DNA of 64,000 nt, taken from Lingula anatina. Lineage: Eukaryota; Brachiopoda; Lingulata; Lingulida; Lingulidae. The notes below the pieces were generated by a model that had not been told where the DNA came from, made no database searches, and saw nothing but the letters and a program-made list of their open reading frames with translations. Position 1 is the stretch's first letter. Every line of letters begins with the position of its first letter. Both the position numbers and the translations under genes were made by a program. Of this stretch, positions 39,882 through 49,655 are shown piece by piece. Location of the stretch: contig NW_019775835.1 of NCBI RefSeq assembly GCF_001039355.2, positions 124,200 through 188,199 on the forward strand. Direction: 5' to 3'.

Positions 39882-40213
39882 AGCATTGCAATTCTTCTGT
39901 AGTCAGTGTTATTGTAGTCCGTTGGCGTTGTGATGTAATGATGTAGTAAGTCACGTGATGTAGGTCAGAGGTCATGAGTGTGAAGCGGGAAGTGGGGATG
40001 GGACGTGGCGTAAAACTGGTCCCATGGACTTTTAATTCTGTAATAAATATTTTAATCTTTTATACATGTATGTCGTTACAATACCATATCTGGCGACGAG
40101 GATGGGATAGACTCACAAGGGAGGAAAGTAACAAGTAAGAATATATACTCTTAAAAAAAACCCCAAACATTGCAATTCTTCTGTAGTCAGTTTTATTGTA
40201 GTCCAATGGCGTG
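39882..40213. repeat. Insertion between 45-bp direct repeats, upstream of cyclase A
   Basis: CTTCTGTAGTCAGT and surrounding bases occur at 39882-39928 and again at 40167-40213, with about 240 bases between. Unit B has the single uninterrupted version near 49305. The insert contains AATAAA and GGCGACGAGGATGGGA. The latter resembles the leader following an LTR in some Ty3-like elements, but I cannot confirm that. Confidence 0.6.
39962..39974 (+). promoter_or_regulatory. Perfect DR1 nuclear-receptor site
   Basis: AGGTCA-G-AGGTCA, the consensus for RXR/HNF4-type dimers, about 1 kb before the start codon of cyclase copy A. It lies in the insert that unit B lacks. Activity is untested. Confidence 0.45.
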
Positions 40214-40758
40214 ATATTTGCATGTCTAACTTATGACTGGTTTACAAAGACTTTAACAAGGAAGTGCAAGGTTCAGGGTGGCGCACTAGTGATTACAAAC
40301 CACTATTAAAAATCCCATTCACTTCCATTGTAACGTTTAATTCTCTTAAAAATACTTTTCATGCTTCAACAAACACTACACTTCAGGTTTAAATACTTCT
40401 ACTCAAGGCCTCAACAATATTCAAAAAATCAGGGTACATTAATGTTATAGCCTGCCAGTGACATGGCCCGTAAGGTGCTGCCGCCAGTCGGCCAAAATAA
40501 GCACTAAAATGCAGCAGGGGGAAGGGCACGTAAAACTGGTCCCAGGCAGTAAAATTTCACCTTGATATGAAAAATAACACATCAAATTAAAGGTAAATGA
40601 ACAAATTTATTTCTAAAATTTACTTTTTATTTTTCAAACGATCCAAAATTGAAAAATAAACTCATTTTTCTCTTATATGCAAATTTCCTTGCTTCAAACT
40701 TACTAATTAAGAAAGGCTGGAAGTGACGTATAACCTAAATGGTATGGGGAACGTGTAG

Positions 40759-40766
40759 TTACGTAA
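40759..40766. promoter_or_regulatory. TTACGTAA palindrome upstream of cyclase A
   Basis: Perfect PAR-bZIP/E4BP4-type site 219 bases before the ATG. It is conserved in copy B at 49439-49446, 217 bases before its ATG, within a well-conserved upstream block. Confidence 0.45.
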
Positions 40767-40977
40767 TACGTGGCACACCAGAGGCACAACACTTCAGGTA
40801 GATCCACACTTGTAGAAGCGCGCGTGTAAGAAACGCTCTACCTGTTTGTGTTTATACGCGGTTAGTGGACGTTAGTGTGTTGCTTACCGTTGTCTATCGT
40901 ATCACCTTGTCGCTGGTGGTTTATTTGGGTTTTGGGACCCCCAAATTAACAACGCAGACGCTCAGACTGTAAGCAAG

Positions 40978-43900
40978 ATGTCTCCCTCCAAAGGGGGCAG
41001 TGTATTAAGATGCACTTGCCTTGCTTTCGTTTTTCTCTCACTGTGTCTCGTGCCCCGAGCTCTAGCGGCGAGTGCAGGGACTAACCGTCATATCAAGGAG
41101 ATTTTTATCGGACAATGCTGGTACTACACGGAGTATATCAGTCAAAGTTTAGGCGAGAACGTGTAAGTACGGGCACATGCGTGTTGTTAAAGTCAGATCT
41201 GCCGCCAACAGAATGCTGGTGGCAAATTTTACAAAAAGCTTATAGAATGAAAGTTTGTATAAATATGTCTACTGCTTGTCTATCTGTGAACATGAATGTC
41301 TGCATTAGCTGTGTCTGAAGTACGAACGTATACTTATCCATGTGGTCCAGGCCCGTAGCCGGGGTTCGGGGGGGGGGGGGTTCGGGGGGTTCTAAAGAAC
41401 CGCCCCTTTAGCTAGGAAAAGGTCCACTCTGGGTAAAATTTGATCTAGGTGCACAAAGGTTTCATGGTAAAAGGTCCACCTTTTCAGAAAAAGAACCCCC
41501 CTTTTGAAATTGCTGGCTACGGGTCTGTGGTATCTTGAACCCAGGTACAACGGTCAGGCTTGGATAAAGAATTCTGGCTAACCCTCACAAAGGAAAAGAC
41601 TGTTATATTCAAGGTTTATCAGCATTGATGAAGTGATATGATGTTGACTACCAAATATTATTAAAATACCAATTTTATTCGGGTCGCGATTGTAACAGGG
41701 GCTTTAAGGGGAGGTCACTGCTCGTTTTCCGTTTCGAATAGCAAATTATTTTGCATCTTGTAATAGCAAAGTAGATCTACTTCCTTGTAGAAAATAGAAG
41801 TACATGTACATCCTGGTAGCAAAATAGAACTACATTCTCACATCATTAAAATCTTACTGCAGCAGTTGCTTATTTACCCTTCTTTTATTAAAAGAACAGT
41901 TAATATAAGAATGCTGGTCAAAGTTAAAAAAATATTTTTCCAATCAAAAGGCAAAATAGACAAAGGCATCCAGAGAAATAATTAAAGATAAATTTCCTTT
42001 TTTTTTGTTAACGTATTTTGATAGTAGTATTTTTTGACTTTGTTCCTCTCATTCAAAACAAGTTGATTCGCGGACTAGCAGATCCGCGCACTAAATATGG
42101 CTGACTCACTTAAAAGCAGCACCAACTAATCCCCAGATGGTCTCGCCGCCTCCACACGTGTCGTTGCTGCAGGGGCCTAGCAATTAAGCCTCGCAGCCAA
42201 TATTTAATTCGTTTAACGGCGCAGAAGCCATCAAGAAACTACAGGCATTGCTTTTTAGTGGGGTCGGCCATATTAAGTCGGCGAATCAGTTTGTCCGCGG
42301 ATCATCAGTTCTTAATACACTCCTAAACAACAATGTCGAATATCCTTTTTCCATCAATAAAAAAATGAACAAAATCAGTTTTTAATTATCTGAATTACTT
42401 TCGCCAAAAACTCACAGGTGAAGAGTAATATTTTCTTATCATAGTCAGCAGAACTGCACAGATCTTTGGGAGAAATTTTCCCGTGCTTGGATGTACAAAG
42501 ACCCGTGTAACGTCACAATGGCGGACTACGAACCGTTTGTTAAAGCAGCCACTGTTTCAGGAGAGGTTCCTACAGACAAGGTGCGTATTTTAATAAAGAG
42601 TTTGTTAAAACAGCCACTGAACCTGAAAAGATTCCTACAATAAGTCATGTCGGAAAACTAATACTCTTCAGCACTTCATTGCCTTCTTATGACAATAAAC
42701 GAATTGGACATTCAACTGATTTTTTATAAACCAATCATAATGCGAAAGGTCATTTTAATTTAATTTCAAAACAGTAGCTTTTAAAACACTTTATTTTCGT
42801 ATCAAACTTGTTTCTCCTCTGTAGGCGGTATTTTGGCAGGCGGCGTCCACCCTAGCACACGACTATAGCGGCAGCCGGCGTCGATACGTGGCCTCTGCTG
42901 ACACCCTGACTGGCTACCTGGGTAATCACGTGTTCGCCTGGTGTGGTCAGGAGGCGGAGCCAGGCATCAACTTTGACAGCTGTCCGCTGGAAGCGGACTG
43001 TCCAAGGTTCCAGGGCCAATATGCTGGAATGTGGACAGCCGCGTCGAAAGCGGTGAGAGCATTTGGTACAGTTACAGAAAAACAGGTCTTAATTTTCCTT
43101 TAATCTCTAATTTTGGACCCATTTAGCTCAAATTTAGGATTCAGTATACTCGGTCTTAGCTCTAGTTTAGTGTGAATGTCGACCGTAGTTTTTAATGAAA
43201 GAGGAAGCAGTTTGAAAAATACGTATTTTTATTGCCATCGATAACAGATTCTTTCTTTATCGATGTTTTGATAGGTAAAAAACTGAATGATTGCCAACAA
43301 ACCTACCTTAACCTTCGGTCCCAGGGTTAATTTTTATTCTGAAATTGCAATGTGATTAATTCTGACCAGAAACCATTTAATGAAAAAGTTGCTCCCAACA
43401 GAAGTAACGCATGATTTGACCTATCATTTTTTCAGTGTGGACCATCTAAACATAGATTTCTCCTTATGATATTCTACGAATATGTTTTTCATTGAACTTT
43501 ATTATACTTTATTTATATAAAATACTCCCACTAGAAGACAGTAGGAAACACTGAAATAAGATCATATCATTATGTTTATGGGGATTATATGAATATTTTA
43601 CTGTATTTTAGTTTGCAGAGGTAAGCACTGGGGTAATTCAAATGATCCTCAATGGAACAACTGCAGGAACCAATGTGGCCTTCAACGAAACAAGGTACTA
43701 CCAACAATTTATGTAACTGGTACACGTGTAATAACATGGATTCAAAGCAGAAATTTAAAAATACTACAGTAAATATTTCTTTTAGTATTCTTTTCTTAGA
43801 AAAGACGTTGGGTGGTAATAATTACAAGCCCCTTTTATTTCAATAATACAATGTATTTAAAAGATATCCAAGGTTTACCAAAGCTTTCCACTGAAGCAGA

Positions 43901-44547
43901 AAAGACACTTATCAACATGATCAGAAGTTATCATGAAACATGAAATTACCCCAGAACTCTATTTTACAGCTATTTCAACCTTTTTGAACTTCCAAACTTT
44001 CCGAAGGCGAAAGTCACGCGATTTCAGCTCATGGTATTCCATGATGTTGGGAAAACGCACAAGTACGTATTGGTATACCATTACACAAATTTTCATAAAG
44101 AACGTTTTCAAAAACTAAACAAAGGAGGCGTTAATAGGTTGTTTCCTTTTTGTTTTATACATACTCAGCCCATCGAAAACGTAAAATGTATTGCGCCATT
44201 AATATATTTCAGGGAAACGTGTAACAATGGAAGCATTCCTCTCCTTAAAAAACGTTTAGAAGATCTTGGTTTCGAATATGACTGCACCGATGACCCAAGG
44301 TAAAGCGAGGTGATTAAAACAATGAAGAAAATGAAACGCTTTGCAGGTCTTAAACAGGTCATTATTTAATTATTTTTAATATTAAACGAAAGTCAATGGA
44401 ATCTTTTAGCTCCTTACTATAACTTAAAAAGATATTTCTTTAACTTCCAGCGCACTAAGGTACATTTTGTGTTTGGATGACATCGAATCAGCAGAATGTC
44501 AGTTCGCCTCCAAGGTACTTCGGCCAACGTCCGCTTCTTTACCATAG
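40978..44547 (+). CDS. ADP-ribosyl cyclase / CD157-like enzyme, copy A (truncated C-terminus)
   Basis: Exons 40978-41162, 42445-42580, 42825-43052, 43612-43694, 43970-44062, 44213-44299 and 44451-44547, 302 residues. The family makes cyclic ADP-ribose and ADP-ribose from NAD at the cell surface or outside the cell. Visible features: signal peptide (CLAFVFLSLCLVPRALAASA); NCTDLWEKF and KDPCNVT; active-site Trp in VFW (exon 3); WCGQ; INFDSCP; a second Trp in MWTAASKA; LNGT; FELPNF with the catalytic-type Glu (CD38 E226); CNNGSIPLLKKRLEDLGFEYDC. The CD38 E146 position is Ala (ASAD), as in CD157, which also lacks Glu there. Compared with copy B it lacks one Tyr in exon 3, and a one-base deletion near 44538 changes the end to SASLP and stop, removing the hydrophobic tail. 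It would be secreted if expressed. Confidence 0.88.
41348..41527. mobile_element. MITE with CAGGCCCGTAGCC termini in cyclase A intron 1
   Basis: 180 bases. Starts CAGGCCCGTAGCC and ends GGCTACGGGTCTG, an inverted repeat. Flanked by TGGTC and TGGTA; the unit B empty site reads CCATGTGGTATCTTG (about 50010). Another copy lies at 58445-58593. Confidence 0.85.
42050..42327. mobile_element. Palindromic MITE, ATATGGC family, cyclase A intron 1
   Basis: The left part (TTGATTCGCGGACTAGC and CTAAATATGGCTGAC) is the inverse of the right part (GTCGGCCATATTAAGTCGGC and TTTGTCCGCGGATCATC). Also present in unit B at 50552-50808, so it is older than the duplication. Confidence 0.75.
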
Positions 44548-44707
44548 GGAGAGGCTTCAAGACCTTGGTGTTTGGAGGCATATTAGTCCTGTTTTATTTT
44601 ATAACCATTTACTGAATTAACCGAGCAGACATGTGGTTATGTATAATAATATACTCGTCATGCAGAACCAAACACGATTTCATATTTACATTGCATACCC
44701 AAACTAT

Positions 44708-44962
44708 GGTACCATTCCCAGACACTATCGTATTAACTGTGGATCAATCTATCTCTGAGGGGATTCTCGCTAAATTGCAATCAACTTAAGCGGCTTAGAT
44801 GTCTGTTACGCCTACTGAAGCTGCTACGAGGTAGTTAATTATCGTTTGTCAGCTTCAGTAGTCGTGCCAGACATCTAAGCGGCTTAAGCTGAAAGCAATT
44901 TAGCGATTAACCCCGTGGAGATGGATCGATCCTGGTAGATCGATCTAGGTATGGGAACCCAG
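44708..44962. mobile_element. Foldback MITE after cyclase A
   Basis: Inner arms CTTAAGCGGCTTAGATGTCT and AGACATCTAAGCGGCTTAAG are perfect inverted repeats around a centre bearing AGCTGCT and AGCTTCAGTAG. The outer ends ATTCCCAGAC and GGGAACCCAGTCT, with AGATCGATCT inside, recall the MITE at 24925. Shared with unit B (about 53358-53622). Confidence 0.75.
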
Positions 44963-45918
44963 TCTAAAAGGTTTCACACACATTACCTTAATATTGCACT
45001 ACTCACAATATCTGCATATAATTTTATCATTCTAAGCAGAACTAGCGCTGTGAGAGACCTATAGCTGACACGTTCACTTGAGTACAGACTAGCTTTATCA
45101 GCTTAATCATAAGGACGAACGATAATACATCAATATGCAAACATTGAGCCTTAAACTTCTTCCGTAAATACACGGCCAAAATTATTGAAAAGTGAACAAA
45201 AAAGGGAGATGTAAAGAGAGATTGGATCATGCCCATTTTCGAACATGACCAGCACTTTAAGTCAGTTAATAATCCCCATAAGTTTGAACCCCTACAGTAA
45301 CATTACTTGCGGAATTGCAGTAACAAGAAAGCAGCACAGCTCTGATGACGCTCGAGTGATCGGAGTATGTGCAAACAGTTTACTCAACAAAATATAGGCC
45401 TATATATATTTGCATACACAACAAAGAGAGGATTTATTATAAAAACAATGTTGATCTTTTTTTCGGATTAATAGATTTAGTTAAATATGAATTATATCGA
45501 TCAACTAAATATTTTTAAAGAAAACCATTGATAAATAAATAAATAAAGAGCGACTTTTCGTCACTAAAATATTAAACTGGAATCCGTAATAGAACAAGTA
45601 GGGTATGAATATTGCCTTGAAATACAACAAGACTCTTTGTTGATGGATGGATCAACATCACACAATCATATTATAGGCCTACAGCATTTTGTTCATTTAA
45701 AGAAAAGGTTTAATCAAAACAGTAAACGACTCTTATTATCATGAAAGGTATTTACTCCGTTTCATTCAAAGGCCGTTTCTCTTGAGATGGATCAACAACA
45801 AATTATTCTGTAATACAACATGAAAGGAAGATGGGACTGACATTTTGCACATGAAAGACCTTTGATTAATCAACGCTAAATGCTGAAATGCGTTTGAATA
45901 TCAAGTTATTAAACAGTG

Positions 45919-46421
45919 TCATTGTCCAATAGACAGCGAGAATTCATTTGGTGCGACACAGTACAAAGTGGCGGGTTTGAAAGTTTGTAGAGGATGGTTA
46001 TCTAACCCGAGGATTTTACTTATTTGGGATTTTTACAACCAAGTTAATTTCTTTTTAATCATGGGATGGGTATGGTCCCAATGTTTAAGGATGAAATCCG
46101 GCGTCACAAGGACCCGGTTGCAGTGTTCCTGGACTTGGACACGAAGACGTTCCTTTCAAAACAGCCTCTATTAACGGGTTGGCTTTGGCTGGGGTGGCTC
46201 TAATTTCCGTCAGCAAAGCTGACAAGATGTAGTTTCGCGGTATTTCTTAATCAAAATAAGCTTTGTAGTTTCCAGTCGAACGCGAAACAGTTGTTTGTGT
46301 TATACGATTTTTTGACGCGCAGTGAGTTGCACTGAAGGCAATAACCATGATACAACATCGAGATCAACTGACGAGTCATCCAGGCACCATTGAACCACGG
46401 TTCATAGTCTAGGTGCCTATC
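45919..46421 (-). pseudogene. 3' remnant of the DDD-motif membrane protein gene (unit A)
   Basis: Homologous to 54110-54661, the C-terminal coding part of the intact gene. It has several indels, including a loss of about 60 bases near 46118, and lacks all of the N-terminal two thirds. It ends exactly at the tandem duplication junction and has no promoter. The terminal SIGQ and stop are still readable at 45919. Confidence 0.85.
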
Positions 46422-47198
46422 ATAGGGGTAGAGGGGGGGGGCAGGGTCGTTGTAAAAGTTTTATTTTTATTTTTAAAGCTATACACTTTCTGCTTTGTAG
46501 TTTAGTAAAAATATAGAAACGATATATATTTTGGGCTTATGTTTGGAGGTGACAGAATTTGTGACGAGGATCAAGAAAAGAAATCTTTGGGCAACAACCT
46601 ATGAACAATTTATGACTGTTATTTATTCTGTGAAATAAATATTTTGGCTCTATTTTCTTTTTAAATGTTGTTTTCGATTTCAAAATTCTGTGCGGCTAAA
46701 GCACATGATATTTGATTATTTAGTCGCCCATTGTGACATTTGTCATATTACGCAAACCAGCACTTAATAACCAGTAAATTAATAAAAAATTATAAATTGT
46801 TCATTTTTCGAGCTTGGCCTATTTAATTCCATTTAAGTAATCGAATTGTCTACAGGAAAACTGCCCGCTCCCTCGGCCCACAGTGTGGATATACATGTGT
46901 ACTGGTTCATTACTCGCACGCATGCGCAAGAGCAGAGACATCACAATCTTCCAGAATATCAAAGTTTCCACTCGACATTTAGTGATATCATGTTACCCAT
47001 CAGTTAAGAAGTAGAAATAGTCGAACATGAGACTGTAATTTTACCCACTGAGATATAAATACCCTTCGTTAAGCACTAAACTTTCCAGGGACATTTGACA
47101 ATTGTCTTTTCATCGAAGTGAGTTACATTTAGTTCTGTGTTTCTCTGTATATTAAGGCTGAAAAATTTCATGTTTAACAGCATCTCAACATTGTGTTA

Positions 47199-47255
47199 CA
47201 AAAAAAAAAAAAAAAAAGAAAAATAAATAAATAAATAAATAAATAAAAATGAAAA

Positions 47256-47294
<39 letters not shown>

Positions 47295-47306
47295 ACAAAT
47301 AAATCA
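47199..47306. repeat. Poly-A and (AAAT)n microsatellite
   Basis: About 18 A followed by two blocks of AAAT units. It produces only spurious low-complexity reading frames. Confidence 0.9.
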
Positions 47307-48404
47307 AAAATTCTCCATGGCGCTCATAATGAGAAGACTGTCGAGAGCTCGTAATAAAATAGGAAATATCTTTGGATTTAATATTTTTAATCTGAGGATA
47401 AGTAAATGAGATGCACATTGCTGACATTGAACAATAAAGGAAAACAATCGGTAAAAAATCCGTTTTATCCAGTTTTACTCGTCTACAAATAACGTGGGTT
47501 TCAGACATTCAGAACACTGCCTTTGTTGCAATATGTATCACGTCGGCGCCTTCAGAGTATTTTCACATTGACGGAGAAACAAAAACTTATGATTGCCTTA
47601 GTTTAAAGTACCACGGTAGTCTGTCTTGATTATTTACAGTAATCATACATTTTAGCGAATGAAGGAGGAAGCCATTATTTCACGCTAAATCACTAACGTT
47701 TAATTTCTTATCAATCCTTTCCTGTTTTTATTTAGAAAAAACTGCCCACTTATAGTTTAAACGAGTATCTTTTGATTAAATTTCCCATATTGGTAAAATT
47801 ACTGGCCACTCTAAGATTTCAATAAAATGCTGGAGGGGATATGATCAATTATTATGCTGTATTACGTTGTTTGTTATGTACAGAAATTCTTAGTCTTACC
47901 GTTTGATATACGAGGGAAAACATGTATTCACCTTAAAAAGATGTTGCTTCATTATCTTCCATTGTATTAATATATTTCATGGTATGTGTTAGGTTGTTTT
48001 TATGGACAGGTATTTTTTGGTACATAATGACAAATACGGGTGTAAACATATATTAATCTATACTATATTTTATTTCATTATCCCCCATTGAAATTAATCA
48101 TTATGTTGATGCTGTCATTTTATAACAAATGACAAAATTTTTCCTTATTGGAATTAGGTCTCTTTTCCTTCTAGGGCTTCATAGAGTTTTTGAGCATTTG
48201 GCTAAATTGTACATAAATTCGATTGTGCAGCAAGATGCTCGCCTCAACAAAAGCAATTTGCAATATAACAACTTTTCCACTCACATTTCGTGCGTCATAC
48301 ATCCTTCAATATCAGAGCTGTCAACGTATTCTACGTAATATTTAGAATAGAGTCACATTATTTAAATGTGTTAACATGTGTTTTTCTATTTTTGTATTGT
48401 TCTC

Positions 48405-48598
48405 CCCGCCTCAACACGTGCCATTAAATAGATTAAATTTTGGCCCCAAGGTTTAATTGCTAGGCCCCTGCAGCGACGGCTCGTACGGAGGTGGGGAGAC
48501 CATCATGGAATTAGCGGCATCGCTTTTGGTGGAGTCGGCCATATTTAATCAGCGGATCAGTTAGTACTCGGATCATCTATTCTGAATGGCCTCTATGT
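48405..48598. mobile_element. Partial MITE, ATATGGC family (unit B)
   Basis: Counterpart of 39400-39595, with GGCCATATTTAATCAGCGG and CTGAATGGCCTC at the right end. Confidence 0.6.
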
Positions 48599-48773
48599 TA
48601 TCTCTATATCGCTCCATTGGAACATATTTTATCGGATGCAACTGTCTTATCAATGTTTTATGTTGGTGGTTCTTCAATATGGCATGCCTGTGATCTATCT
48701 ACATGTATGTATGTATATTATATGTACAATTTTCTGAAAGCCGTCCTTAATAATTTAGGACAGCATGCGCAGT

Positions 48774-49172
48774 GAAGCACTCGTATTGAGAGGGTTCTAA
48801 GAAACAAAACAGAAAGATAACGTTTCTTTACCTATACATTATGTGATACGATGCCTTACCAAGCATTCTTTAGGAGGTCCTTGCTTTCTCTCTCATATGC
48901 TTCAAAAAGCACCCTTTTTATAAGACTCTCTATAATGCGTTTTTTTTTCAGAACCCCACGCCAACGGGGGGAGGGGGGGGGGCTTGGGCTTCGCATCCGC
49001 GGACCTCCCTTTGAATAATCCTGGATCCACCCCTGAGAAAGATAACAAAGGCCTAATTCTGGTGCACACCAATATGGTATACACGAGATAAAAGGCCAAC
49101 TTGTATTTGAATTTTGAGCCTTACATATTCCCATTATTCTTGATTCACCAGCAGTTGAGGGTGGGGAGGGGG
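48774..49172. mobile_element. Insertion specific to unit B
   Basis: Unit A runs GCATGCGCAGT directly into CTAAACTGAGTCCCAAAACTGC. Unit B has about 400 extra bases between, including a G-rich tract (48965-48980) and the end GGATCCACCCCTGAG, which read in reverse resembles the CAGGGGTGGATCC termini of some DNA transposons. GAAAGATAAC occurs near 48822 and again after that end at about 49035. Confidence 0.55.
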
Positions 49173-49438
49173 GTCCCAAAACTGCAGGAATGTGCTAGAG
49201 CTCCTGTTTCCGTTTCAACTGTCTACCACATAGTTTTTTTACGTGTACAATTTAGACCTACTAACGGCCAGCAAATTTTTCAAATATATGTGAAAAGCAA
49301 CATCGCAATTCTTCTGTAGTCAGTGTTATTGTAGTTCGATGGTGTGATATTTGTATGCCTAACTTATGACTGGTTTGCAAGGACATTAACAGGGAAGTAC
49401 AAGGTTCAAGGTGGCGCACTGGTATGGGGTACGTGTAG

Positions 49439-49446
49439 TTACGTAA
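49439..49446. promoter_or_regulatory. TTACGTAA palindrome upstream of cyclase B
   Basis: Same site and spacing to the ATG as in copy A, which argues it is under constraint. Confidence 0.45.
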
Positions 49447-49655
49447 TACGTCGCATACCAAAGGCTTGTAGATCCACACATGTAGAAGCGCATGTGTAAG
49501 AAACGCTCTACCTGTTTGTGTTTATACGCGGTTAGTGGACATTAGATTGAGTGTGTTGCTTACCGTTGTTTATCTTATCAACTTGTCGCAGGTGATTTAT
49601 TTGGGTTTTGGGACCCCCCCAGGCTAGCAACACAAACGCTCAGACTGAAAGCAAG

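Larger units (their letters stand above)
36858..46421. repeat. Tandem unit A of the cyclase segmental duplication
   Basis: Homologous along most of its length to 46422-54661. It begins at CATAGGAGTAGAGG, carries cyclase copy A, and ends inside the coding sequence of the minus-strand gene, where unit B starts with CATAGGGGTAGAGG. No N lies at the junction. Differences from unit B include insertions and deletions of 30 to 550 bases. Confidence 0.85.

Noticed and set aside
47185-47508. 107-codon minus-strand frame
   Set aside because: Largely poly-A/AAAT microsatellite translation.
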